Assembly: GCF_900111765.1 (NCBI RefSeq) | Contig: NZ_FOIB01000017.1 | Location: forward strand, 59,876 to 123,875 | DNA: 64,000 bases | From: Myxococcus fulvus | Lineage (GTDB): Bacteria; Myxococcota; Myxococcia; Myxococcales; Myxococcaceae | Direction of reading: 5' to 3' | Shown: piece by piece, positions 1 to 7,862 of the stretch | Layout of the letters: each line of letters starts with the position of its first letter | Position numbering within the stretch: the first letter of the stretch is position 1 | Program-made: the position numbers and the translations under genes | Notes under the pieces: model-generated | What the model was told of the DNA's origin: nothing | Databases searched by the model: none | What the model saw: only the letters and a program-made list of their open reading frames with translations

Positions 1-1179
1 ATAGCCCGAGACCGGAGGCTGCCCCTCCTGACAGACAATCTTGGGGTTCACATCCGGAATCACCGTGGCGATGCCATCCCCATCACCATCCAGGTCCTGA
101 TAGTAGATGTCAGGCTCAGGCGCGTTGCAGGCCACACTGGTTTCCGACGCGCACTGGATGGTTCCGCAACCTTGAGCACAAGAACTCCCCTTCGTGGGGA
201 AGTTCTCGTCAATCGCCACGCTACCGACGCTCGCACAGTTGTTGTCGATGCCGTCGCAGAGTTCCGGCTTGTTCGGAGCACGTCGAGCATCGGCATCATC
301 GCAGTCGAACGGCGGCCCCGAGGGATACTTTATGTACTTCGGACCCGGCGAGGTGCACCGAACAGTGTGTGCTGGCCCTTCAGGGACGCCATCCTCATCG
401 TTGTCCAGGTACCACTTCTTGTCATCGTTCTCGTCCGTGTCGCCGTTGCAGTTGTTATCCTTCTCGTCGCAAATGTCTGCTTTGCCGGGAGCGATTTCCG
501 CGTCGTCGTCTTTGCAGTCCCCACCCACGGTAGCGTACCCACGGACGCCATCTGCGGGCACACAGTGCTGAATAGCCTCCCCTCCGATGCCATCTCCGTC
601 CCCATCACGGAACATGGGCACCTTGGGAAGGCCCTCATCAACTCCCCCGGTGCAGTTGTTATCCTTGTCGTCGCAGATCTCCTGCTGCGAGGGGTTCTTC
701 ATTCCGTCAGCGTCGTCGCAGTCCGTTCCACCGTTCGCGTCGGACAGGTACCCGTCGTGATCGGGGTCCGGCGTAGTGAACGTCAGGTTCCTCGTGTCAC
801 CGAGACCTTCACCAGGGAACTCAAGTTCGACCGTTACCGCATCCCGGATCTGCTTCCCCTTCAGCAAGCCCTCAGTGTCTTTGTCACACGAGAACTCGTG
901 GGCCGTGACCGTTGCCAGGACCTTCTTGTTCCAACCCTCTTTCTGGAACACCCCCACGTTCACGAAGGCGCCCTCTCCCGCCTCATCCCGCGCACGATTG
1001 GGGGAAACGGTCTGGTCATCCAGGACGTCTTGCGTCGCGGAGTCCTTGACCACAATCCGGAAACACCCCTTGTAGAATCCAGAGGTGTAATTGACCTTGA
1101 GTTGAACCCTCGGCTGCTCCTTCTCTTTGGAGCACGCGAGGAGCAGCAACGGGAACAGGAATAGGGCTATGCGACGCAT
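1..1179 (-). CDS. MopE-like metal-binding-motif lipoprotein, 3' end beyond window
   Basis: 393 codons run open from an ATG at 1179 to the window edge, so the C-terminus is missing. The start MRRIALFLFPLLLLAC gives a lipoprotein signal with lipobox LLAC and Cys16, which predicts an envelope or surface lipoprotein. Residues ~20-135 form an unrecognised domain. From ~150 come repeated units of the putative metal-binding motif (PF11617, MopE family): GTDCDDADG then CDDKDNNCTG (151-176), GDCKDDDAE then CDEKDNNCNG (220-246), and FDCDDADA then CDGIDNNC (291-315). Asp-rich DGDGDGIGG-type spacers sit between them. The DxDxDG spacing suggests calcium or another divalent ion. Function is unknown; related myxobacterial proteins are surface exposed. 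No strong Shine-Dalgarno is visible before the ATG. Confidence 0.85.
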   Translation of the reverse strand, partial: MRRIALFLFPLLLLACSKEKEQPRVQLKVNYTSGFYKGCFRIVVKDSATQDVLDDQTVSPNRARDEAGEGAFVNVGVFQKEGWNKKVLATVTAHEFSCDKDTEGLLKGKQIRDAVTVELEFPGEGLGDTRNLTFTTPDPDHDGYLSDANGGTDCDDADGMKNPSQQEICDDKDNNCTGGVDEGLPKVPMFRDGDGDGIGGEAIQHCVPADGVRGYATVGGDCKDDDAEIAPGKADICDEKDNNCNGDTDENDDKKWYLDNDEDGVPEGPAHTVRCTSPGPKYIKYPSGPPFDCDDADARRAPNKPELCDGIDNNCASVGSVAIDENFPTKGSSCAQGCGTIQCASETSVACNAPEPDIYYQDLDGDGDGIATVIPDVNPKIVCQEGQPPVSGY

Positions 1180-1391
1180 GGGGCCGCACTCTACCGCACC
1201 CCTCCGCCCCCTGGCGCTGTCCTCGTACTCCACGCCCCCTTGCCGTCAGCCTCCCGGCAAAAGTCCCGCCCTGCCGTCCTGGCTCCCCCGCCACCCAGCC
1301 CCCTCCCAGCATTCCAAGGTTCCGAGCGCCACATCCCCGCACCCAGGGACACCAGGGGCCCCTCGGCCCCCAGCATCCCCAAGGCTCTCGC
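1180..1391. other. intergenic, no supported feature
   Basis: A C-rich spacer of 212 bp between two minus-strand genes. I see no convincing promoter, terminator or small gene in it. Confidence 0.5.
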
Positions 1392-3698
1392 CTACTTACA
1401 CGTGAAGGACCACCGACACGTGCCCGACAGGCACTCGCGGCCGGACCCGCAGGCCGCCCCTCGGCCCTTCTTGTTCTGGCACTTGCCCGAGTTCAGCCCC
1501 CAGCCACAGTACTGGCTCGCACCACAGTGCGAGTCGCTGTCGCACAGGCAACTGCCCGTCGGATTCAGGTAACAGTCCGCGCTGCAACGGTCCGTCCTGC
1601 ACTCCCTATCCGACTTGCACGTCTCCCCGTACCCCTTCGAGTCCGGCGTGAAGCACCACCCCACCGCGTTCGCACACCCGCCACACGCCCCCGACTGGCA
1701 CTGCCCATCCCGACTGCACGAATCCCAGTCCGCCTTCTTCGCCACACAGTCGTTGTCCGCCGGATTCCCCGGCGTGTCCTTCTGGCAGTACCCCACCCCG
1801 CCACAATCCTCGTCCCCGTTGCACACACACCGACCCTTGATGAGGCTGCACACCACCGACGAGCACTGCTCCGTCAGGCACTCGTCGTCGAACCGGCACT
1901 GGTCGTTCATGTCCTTGCTGTCCGGCGCGTAGTGCTTCCCACACACCGTCGGATACGCCGCCTCCCGGTCCTCCGGCTTCACCCACGCCGCCACCCCCGA
2001 CGTGTCGATGTCGTTCGCCGGGTCCGCCATCCCCACCCGCGGCAATGACGCCCGCTCCCACATCCGGATGAACGTCTCCGACGAGCCCGTCAGCCCCGCC
2101 GTGTTCACCCCCAGGTTCCTCAGGTCCTTCACCATGTCCGGCAACAACCCCACGTGCGCCAGACCCGCCTCGTCGAACGCCGTCCCCAACCGCCCAGGCC
2201 CCTGCAGCTCCTGCTGACGCGCCTGCGCGTCCGCCTCCGCCTCGAACCCCGCCGAGCACGCCCCGTCATCTCCAAACCGCGGCCGCGTCTGCTGGATGAA
2301 CCCGTTGAAGTCCGCGCCGAACGCCATCGGCACTTTCAACCCCTGCCGGCCGAACTCGTACGCCTGCGCGAACGAGCGCGTCGACCCCTGGCAGTTGTTC
2401 TCCACGCCGGACTTCGTATACGTCCGCGTCTCGTCGTGCGCCGTGCGCAGACCGAACATGCCGCCCGTGCGCCGCAGCATCTGCACCACCCACGCCGGCG
2501 TCGTCTTCTCGTTCTCCGCCAGCTTCCCGTTCATCACCTCGCGGAAGTGCCCGTGGCTCACGTACAGCGGGTAGTACTTGTTCGTCTCCGCCACCGAGTA
2601 CGCATCCTGGATGCCCTTCTCCGACAGGTGCGCCAGGTCGATGAGCATCCCCTTGTCCATCATCGCCTGCACCAGCTGCCGCCCCTCCCCCGTCAGCCCC
2701 TTCGTGTTCTTGCAGTTCCCATCCACGTCGAACCCCAACGTCTTCCCGCCCACCGTCAGCCCACAGTCCGAGTCGATGTGACAGTTCTCCAGGAACTGCG
2801 CCGCCTGGAAGATGGCGTTGTGCGGCGCCGCGCCGCCGAACCGGTTGTCCAGCTGGTGCACCGGCTGCAACGTGCGCACCCCCAACCCGTGGAAGCGCTC
2901 CAGCTCCGCGCGCCAGTCCTTCGCGCCGAACAGCTTGCTCGTCTCGATGGACAGCACCATCGCCAGCTTCCCCTCGCCGATGATGCGCCGAGCGTCCGCC
3001 GGCGTCAGCGCCAGGTCCACCCAGTCCCGCGTCGCCGCGAAGTCGCGCGCCTTCTGCAGCTGCACCTCCACGTCCGTCATCTCGTCGCACGCCCGCGTGC
3101 GGTTCTGCGGCGGCAGCGCGTCACACAGGAAGCCGTTGCTCACCGCCGACACCACCACCAGCGACATGCCGCCCTGGTGCGCCTGGCGCAGCCACCCCTC
3201 CCACGACTGCTGGTGCGCAATCGTGTCCCAGCGCGGCCACTCGCTGTTCGGATTGCGCCGCCCGTCGTGCAGGCCCGTGTCGCCCTCCGTACCCTCAATC
3301 TTCCCCAGGAACTCCGAGCCCACCGCGCCCGCCACGCCGAACAGCTGCGACAACACCGGCACCCCGCGCAGGTCGATGTTGCTCGAGTTCGGACACAGGT
3401 TCAGCAGATGGCTCAAGTCCATCCGCACCCGCGCGTGGTCGCTCTCCGGCCACCCTCCGTCACACCGCGTGAGCGCGTCCGTCACCGTGCCGTGGAACCA
3501 ACCGCCACCGAACGCCTCCTCGGCGAACATGTGGTGGTGCAGCTCCGCGAAGCCCGGCACGCCTGCCAGCCTCGCCGTCTTCTCTGTTTCAACCTCGGCG
3601 GAGGCCTGGGGGCTCTCGCCCTCCTCGACGGGCACGCAGGACAACGCGGACGCCATGACCAAGGTGGTACACCATCGCAGCAGACGCGGACGGGACAT
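1392..3698 (-). CDS. M19-like membrane dipeptidase lipoprotein with Cys-rich C-terminal tail
   Basis: 768 aa from an ATG preceded by GGAG at 5 nt. The signal ends in lipobox ALSC with Cys21, so it is probably an outer-membrane or surface lipoprotein. The N-terminal ~570 residues resemble the amidohydrolase-fold membrane dipeptidase (M19) family. Candidate metal/active-site segments in order are FAELHHHMFAE, MVLSIETSKLFG, LIDLAHLSEKG, YVSHGHFREVMNG and FGADFNGF. The last ~180 residues are a Cys-rich series (CRFDDECLTEQC, CVCNGDEDCGGVGYC, CGASQYCGWG) like Dickkopf/EGF-type modules, which are common on myxobacterial surface proteins and absent from ordinary M19 enzymes. The substrate is not predictable. 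It stands alone or follows the MopE-like gene's orientation. Confidence 0.8.
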   Translation of the reverse strand: MSRPRLLRWCTTLVMASALSCVPVEEGESPQASAEVETEKTARLAGVPGFAELHHHMFAEEAFGGGWFHGTVTDALTRCDGGWPESDHARVRMDLSHLLNLCPNSSNIDLRGVPVLSQLFGVAGAVGSEFLGKIEGTEGDTGLHDGRRNPNSEWPRWDTIAHQQSWEGWLRQAHQGGMSLVVVSAVSNGFLCDALPPQNRTRACDEMTDVEVQLQKARDFAATRDWVDLALTPADARRIIGEGKLAMVLSIETSKLFGAKDWRAELERFHGLGVRTLQPVHQLDNRFGGAAPHNAIFQAAQFLENCHIDSDCGLTVGGKTLGFDVDGNCKNTKGLTGEGRQLVQAMMDKGMLIDLAHLSEKGIQDAYSVAETNKYYPLYVSHGHFREVMNGKLAENEKTTPAWVVQMLRRTGGMFGLRTAHDETRTYTKSGVENNCQGSTRSFAQAYEFGRQGLKVPMAFGADFNGFIQQTRPRFGDDGACSAGFEAEADAQARQQELQGPGRLGTAFDEAGLAHVGLLPDMVKDLRNLGVNTAGLTGSSETFIRMWERASLPRVGMADPANDIDTSGVAAWVKPEDREAAYPTVCGKHYAPDSKDMNDQCRFDDECLTEQCSSVVCSLIKGRCVCNGDEDCGGVGYCQKDTPGNPADNDCVAKKADWDSCSRDGQCQSGACGGCANAVGWCFTPDSKGYGETCKSDRECRTDRCSADCYLNPTGSCLCDSDSHCGASQYCGWGLNSGKCQNKKGRGAACGSGRECLSGTCRWSFTCK

Positions 3699-3809
3699 GG
3701 GGGACTCCCTTCAGGTGGAAACCCCCACTTAGCGACACCTCCCACCCCGACTTCAAGCCAGTCCACGCCATGCCGTGACTGACGCAACGCTGATGCACCG
3801 CGTCGCGAG

Positions 3810-5168
3810 TCAGGGGCCCGCGGGCTCCGCCACCACGGTGGGCGCGTAGACGGGCGGCACGTACGCCGGAGGGACGTACGCGGTGGCGCGCTGGCGCAGC
3901 GCGGGAGAGGCGACGGCGAAGCCCTCCGGTAGCATGCGGAGGATTCGCTCCCTCCGGTGACGGGAGCCATCCAGCCGGCGCTCCAGCTCCGCGCGCTCCT
4001 CCTTCGTCTCCTGGTCCTGCGGGGCAGGACGCGCGGCCAGCGTCGCCAGGCGCTCGGTCACCGCCTCCAGCTCCCGGTCGATGAGCACCGGCTGGATGTT
4101 GCGCGTCTCCTTGCGCTTGCGGCCCACGGCGTTGTTCTCAATCCACACCGGCAGCACCGCGACGTCGCCGAGCACCACCGGCGCCTGGGGGCTCGCGCGC
4201 GTCAGGGAGACTCGCAGCAGCATGGAGTCTCGCTTGTCGCCGGCCACGCCCTTCTTCGGCTTGGGCGCGTGGAGATAGAAGCGGTCCTGGTTCGCCACCA
4301 GGTTGCCGAGCGAGAACGCGATGAGCCCTCGCCGTCCGTCCGCCGTGGTGTAGCCCTCCAGCGGCTGGAGCACGTGGGGATGATGACCGACGACGGCCAG
4401 CGCGCCCGCGTCCAGCAACGCCTGCCCCAGCTCGCGGTCATCCGGGTGCGGGCTGTCCGCGTACTCCCTCCCCCAGTGCACCAGGACGATGAGCGCGTCG
4501 CATCGCGACGAGAGCTCACGCACCTTTTGCGTCACCTCCTCCGTCGTCAGGCCCCGGTGGAAGCGGTGCTGCGGGTAGGGCACGAAGGCCACGTGCGGCG
4601 CCTCGGCCTCCTTCGGGTTGCTGAAGCCGTTGAGCCAGCGCGTGAAGGACAAGAAGCCCACCTTCATGCCGCGCACGTCCATGAAGACGGGCTCCCACGC
4701 GGCGTCCTTCGTCGCGCCCGTCCCCGTGTGACGCAGGCCCACCGCATCCAGGTGCCGCAGCGTCTCCACCAGGCCGGTGGGGAGCTGGTCCCTGGCGTGG
4801 TTGTTCCCCGTGGACACCACCTTCACGCCCGCGCGCGCCATGGCGCGGGCCATGGAGGACGGCGCGTTGAAGAGCAGCTCGCGCGTCACTGCCTTCTTGT
4901 TGTCCGTGACGGGCGTCTCCAGGTTCAAGACGCCGATGTCCGCGGTGCGCAGCACGTCCGCGATGGGGCCGAAGACGTGGTCCCAGCCGTCGTTGTTGAG
5001 CGACGGCGCGGGCCCACCCTCGGGGGGCTCGGCGCCGTTGCGCGCGTGCAGCCGCGCCACCGTCTTCACCTCCCCATGCGGAATCACATCCCCGCCGAAC
5101 ACGAGCTCGACGTGGGTGGGCGCGGTGGCGAACAGCACGGGGACCAACAACAAGACAGGCGCAGGCAC
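3810..5168 (-). CDS. CapA/PGA_cap family metallophosphoesterase-like protein
   Basis: About 452 aa if started at the GTG at 5168. The open frame extends further upstream but then overlaps the next gene and loses homology-like sequence. After the start comes a hydrophobic signal-like stretch (PAPVLLLVPVLFATA). CapA-family motifs follow: LVFGGDVIPHGE, GVLNLETPVTDN, STGNNHARDQ, VHWGREYADSPHP, VVGHHPHVLQPLEG and FSLGNLV. These are the metal-binding blocks of the poly-gamma-glutamate capsule protein CapA fold. The role here, with no capBCD neighbours, is uncertain. The C-terminus is Pro/Val-rich with a YVPPAYVPPVYAP repeat. Confidence 0.8.
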   Translation of the reverse strand: MPAPVLLLVPVLFATAPTHVELVFGGDVIPHGEVKTVARLHARNGAEPPEGGPAPSLNNDGWDHVFGPIADVLRTADIGVLNLETPVTDNKKAVTRELLFNAPSSMARAMARAGVKVVSTGNNHARDQLPTGLVETLRHLDAVGLRHTGTGATKDAAWEPVFMDVRGMKVGFLSFTRWLNGFSNPKEAEAPHVAFVPYPQHRFHRGLTTEEVTQKVRELSSRCDALIVLVHWGREYADSPHPDDRELGQALLDAGALAVVGHHPHVLQPLEGYTTADGRRGLIAFSLGNLVANQDRFYLHAPKPKKGVAGDKRDSMLLRVSLTRASPQAPVVLGDVAVLPVWIENNAVGRKRKETRNIQPVLIDRELEAVTERLATLAARPAPQDQETKEERAELERRLDGSRHRRERILRMLPEGFAVASPALRQRATAYVPPAYVPPVYAPTVVAEPAGP

Positions 5169-5308
5169 GCCCGACAGCTTAGTCCACCCCCACCACGTGC
5201 ACGGAATCCCCCTCACCCCGCGGGCTCGACGCGGTGTTTCATCCGGTGTCTCTCTCGGAGGATGAGAGGGAAGTCCGTTCCGACTCGGCGAGTGTCTCTC
5301 GCGCCTCG

Positions 5309-5827
5309 TCAGAGCAGGTTGGTGACGGTCAACGTCGCCACGCCCGCGACATCGGTGACGCCCTCGGGGGTCCAGCACGCCAGCAGGTCCGTCTGGAGCA
5401 GCGTCAGCGTGCGCACCACCGTCGCATGCAGGAACCGCCCCTGAGTCACCTGGCCGGTGAGCACGATGACCGTCTCTCCCGCGGGCCGGGCGTTGATGAC
5501 CGACGTGCCTTCGACCCTGCTCCACGTTCCATCATTCCAGTCGATGCGCATCGAGAAGGTCGACGACCCCAGCGAGCAGCTCAACGTCCCCGAGCCCACC
5601 ACCTGGATGCTCGCGGAGATGACGCCCAGCGGGAGTCCCACGCACGGACCCAGCGTGGATTGCCCCGTGAAGGCCACTGTCCGGGGTGTCTGCGTGACGC
5701 CCGGCTCGTAGTGCGTCGCCTCCGTGCCCGGACACGTGAGCTGCACGAGTTGCGCTCGCGCGGACGTCGAGAGGAGGACCGCCGACAACAAACACATCCA
5801 CAGGCCACGATTCATGCGCATGTGCAT
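5309..5827 (-). CDS. small secreted hypothetical protein
   Basis: 172 aa from an ATG at 5827; in-frame ATGs at 5821 and 5815 are alternatives, with GGGAG just upstream. A signal peptide (GLWMCLLSAVLLSTSARA) precedes a mature part rich in beta-prone residues with five Cys (LTCPGTE, GPCVG, SCSLG, ACWTPEG). I do not recognise a family. Its start is 141 bp from the putative CapA coding end region and it has its own upstream hairpin. Confidence 0.6.
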   Translation of the reverse strand: MHMRMNRGLWMCLLSAVLLSTSARAQLVQLTCPGTEATHYEPGVTQTPRTVAFTGQSTLGPCVGLPLGVISASIQVVGSGTLSCSLGSSTFSMRIDWNDGTWSRVEGTSVINARPAGETVIVLTGQVTQGRFLHATVVRTLTLLQTDLLACWTPEGVTDVAGVATLTVTNLL

Positions 5828-5835
5828 CGACTCCC

Positions 5836-5866
5836 GTCAGGCCCGTCCGGAGAGAGCGGGCCTGAC
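5836..5866. repeat. perfect 10-bp inverted repeat (stem-loop) before a start codon
   Basis: GTCAGGCCCG at 5836-5845 and CGGGCCTGAC at 5857-5866 form a 10-bp perfect stem with an 11-nt loop. It lies immediately 5' of the ribosome-binding region of the secreted-protein gene that starts at 5827. It could be an attenuator, a 5'-UTR stabiliser or an operator. There is no T-run on either side, so an intrinsic terminator is less likely. Confidence 0.55.
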
Positions 5867-6129
5867 GGTCCTAGGGACACCTCGGACGGCAATCCCATCA
5901 ATCTGGCGGCGCGGCCTCATCGCGCCGCGCTGCGGGCCGCCCACGGGTCTCACGCTGAACAACACCCCTGGAGGAAGGTGCGACTGAAGCAGGGAGGTCT
6001 CGCCACCACGCGAGGCGCTCCCGATGGCTCGCTCAATCAACACTCGCCATGCTGGTCAGCCGCGCATCGGTTGTTCGGCACCGGCACCTTGAAGCCTGTT
6101 TCCCCTCGGAGCGGCCAACCTCGATATTT

Positions 6130-6170
6130 CAATCTATTGACTATAAATCCGATCTGCACCCAATAGATTG
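6130..6170. promoter_or_regulatory. hipBA operator/promoter: two CAAT-N2-ATTG palindromes
   Basis: CAATCTATTG (6130-6139) and CAATAGATTG (6161-6170) are exact reverse complements, and each is itself a CAAT-N2-ATTG dyad. They sit 31 bp apart centre to centre (three helical turns). A TATAAA at 6142-6147 lies between them as a candidate -10. The tract is conspicuously AT-rich in this genome. The layout fits autorepression by the HipB-like protein encoded 65 bp downstream. Confidence 0.7.
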
Positions 6171-6234
6171 GTGGTATCCAGTGCCAATCGTTCCTAAACT
6201 GATTCCGTCAGCACTGAAACCGGTAGCCGTGCCC

Positions 6235-6576
6235 ATGCCTCGACAGAACCTGACTCAGGAGACGATGCCTCTGGCGGTGGCCCGGGCGATGACTGGCCTG
6301 GGCGCCAACATCGCTCGCGCCCGGCTTCGTCGTGGCCTGAAGCAAGTCGACCTCGCGAAGAAGACAGGACTGGCCCTGGGCACGCTCAAGCGCATCGAGG
6401 CGGGCAGCCCCACCACCGCCATAAGCGCCTACTTCGTGGTGTTGTGGGCCCTGGGGCTCGAGCGCGAGTTCGCGAACCTCGCCTCCCCTGACCGGGACGA
6501 GGAAGGCAAGACACTCGAAGCCGCTCGCCAGCCCAAGCGAGCCTCCTCCTCGGGAAGCCTGGATGACGACTTCTGA
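6235..6576 (+). CDS. hipB: HipB-like XRE-family antitoxin/repressor
   Basis: 113 aa from ATG 6235 (MPRQNL). The upstream in-frame ATG at 6049 would read through the operator, so it was rejected; ATG 6265 is also possible. The core GANIARARLRRGLKQVDLAKK...GLALGTLKRIEAG is a Cro/cI-type helix-turn-helix. The protein ends in a Ser/Lys/Asp-rich tail (SSSGSLDDDF). Its end overlaps the HipA start by 14 bp, so the two are translationally coupled. The expected role is to bind the two upstream palindromes, repress the operon and neutralise HipA. Confidence 0.88.
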   Translation: MPRQNLTQETMPLAVARAMTGLGANIARARLRRGLKQVDLAKKTGLALGTLKRIEAGSPTTAISAYFVVLWALGLEREFANLASPDRDEEGKTLEAARQPKRASSSGSLDDDF

Positions 6577-7807
6577 AGCCCTCCGCTGCTACGTCTACAT
6601 CCAGCTTCCAGGCTCACTCGATGTCGTCACCTGCGGGCTCTTCGAACAAAAGGATGGCGTCGGTCGCTTCGTCTACGGCAGGAGCTACCGGTCCAATCCC
6701 CTCGCCGTCGAGTTGGAGAAGTTCGACCTGCCCTTGGGCTCGAACACCTTCGAGACCGCCAGGCTCGGCGGCATCTTCGGCGCGCTACGGGACTCCTCGC
6801 CAGACGCCTGGGGACGCACCGTCATCGAGCGACAGCTCGGTCGCGTGGACCTCACCGAGGTCGACTTCCTCCTGCACTCTCCCGAAGATCGCGCGGGCGC
6901 CTTGTCCTTCGGCGTCGACACCGCCCCACCCGCGCCCATCCATCAGTTCAACAAGGTCCTCCACCTGGACGTCCTCATGCGGGAAGCAGCCCGCATCGAG
7001 CAGGGCCTCGCGCCATCCACGCCCCAGTTGGACTCACTCATCCAGCCCGGCAGTTCCCTGGGTGGCGCGCGCCCCAAGAACGTCGTCGAAGACGACGAGG
7101 GCCTGTGGGTCGCCAAGTTCCCCGCACGCAACGACCGTTGGAACAACGCCGTGGTCGAAGCGGGCATGCTGCGACTGGCCCAGGAATGCGGCCTGCGCGC
7201 CGCCTTCGGAAGAGTCCTCTCCGTCGCCGGGCAGGACGTCCTGTTGGTGCGTCGCTTCGACCGGGAACGCGTGGACGGTGGCGGCTACTTGCGACACCGC
7301 ATGGTCAGCGCGCTGACCGTCCTGCGTGCCGACGAGAACCCGCTGGACCGCTCGAAGTGGTCCTATCTCCTGCTCGCGGACGAGCTGAAGCGCTGGGTCG
7401 CCCATCCAGACGAGGACATGCGGGAGCTGTTCTCCCGCATGGTGTTCAACGCGCTCATCTCGAATGTCGATGACCATCCGCGCAACCACGCGCTCATCGC
7501 CCCCGGCACGGCGTGGAACCTCTCTCCCGCCTATGACCTCACTCCCGCACCCCAGGCCAGCATCGAGCGAGACCTGGCCATGGAGGTCGGAAGCGCGAAG
7601 AACCGCCGCGCCAACCGCACCAACCTCCTCAGCGAGTGCGGCCGGTTCCGCTTGTCCCGTGACGAAGCGAGCCGACTCATCGACCAGATGAAGACCACCG
7701 TGTCCACCCGGTGGCGTGCCGTGGTGACGGAGTGTGGAGGGACGGAGGCCGACCTGAACGCCATCTCGCGCGCGTTCGACTACGAGGGCTTCGAGTACAC
7801 CCCCTGA
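6563..7807 (+). CDS. hipA: HipA-family Ser/Thr kinase toxin
   Basis: 414 aa, normal length for the HipA family. The N-terminal HipA_N subdomain carries FGALRDSSPDAWGR and DRAGALSFG. The phosphate-binding segment is SSLGGARPKNVV (~residue 155). The catalytic loop NVDDHPRN places catalytic Asp303 and metal-binding Asn308, and SPAYDLTP supplies the second metal ligand Asp325. All kinase residues look intact, so it is probably active. E. coli HipA phosphorylates glutamyl-tRNA synthetase and causes persistence; the target here is not known. It is co-transcribed with hipB. Confidence 0.92.
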   Translation: MTTSEALRCYVYIQLPGSLDVVTCGLFEQKDGVGRFVYGRSYRSNPLAVELEKFDLPLGSNTFETARLGGIFGALRDSSPDAWGRTVIERQLGRVDLTEVDFLLHSPEDRAGALSFGVDTAPPAPIHQFNKVLHLDVLMREAARIEQGLAPSTPQLDSLIQPGSSLGGARPKNVVEDDEGLWVAKFPARNDRWNNAVVEAGMLRLAQECGLRAAFGRVLSVAGQDVLLVRRFDRERVDGGGYLRHRMVSALTVLRADENPLDRSKWSYLLLADELKRWVAHPDEDMRELFSRMVFNALISNVDDHPRNHALIAPGTAWNLSPAYDLTPAPQASIERDLAMEVGSAKNRRANRTNLLSECGRFRLSRDEASRLIDQMKTTVSTRWRAVVTECGGTEADLNAISRAFDYEGFEYTP

Positions 7808-7809
7808 GC

Positions 7810-7847
7810 CCCTCCAGCGCGCAGGCACATGCCCGCGCGCCGGAGGG
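7810..7847. terminator. strong hairpin between convergent genes
   Basis: Arms CCCTCCAGCGCGC (7810-7822) and GCGCGCCGGAGGG (7835-7847) pair with one mismatch. The loop itself contains GGCA-CA-TGCC, which extends the stem. It lies 3 bp after the hipA stop and 16 bp before the end of the convergent lipoprotein gene. There is no T-run, so it may be a bidirectional, Rho-assisted terminator. Confidence 0.6.
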
Positions 7848-7862
7848 CATCTCCATCCCCGC

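Noticed and set aside
2154..3782. Plus-strand open frame of 542 codons opposite the M19-like gene
   Set aside because: Arg-rich low-complexity translation; the minus strand encodes a clear enzyme with start, SD and motifs.
5169..5525. Extension of the CapA-like protein to 5525
   Set aside because: It would overlap the secreted-protein gene and add non-conserved sequence; a GTG followed by a signal-like segment at 5168 is more natural.
6049..6234. Longer HipB start at 6049
   Set aside because: It reads through the paired-palindrome operator and AT-rich promoter; the HTH protein begins well after it.
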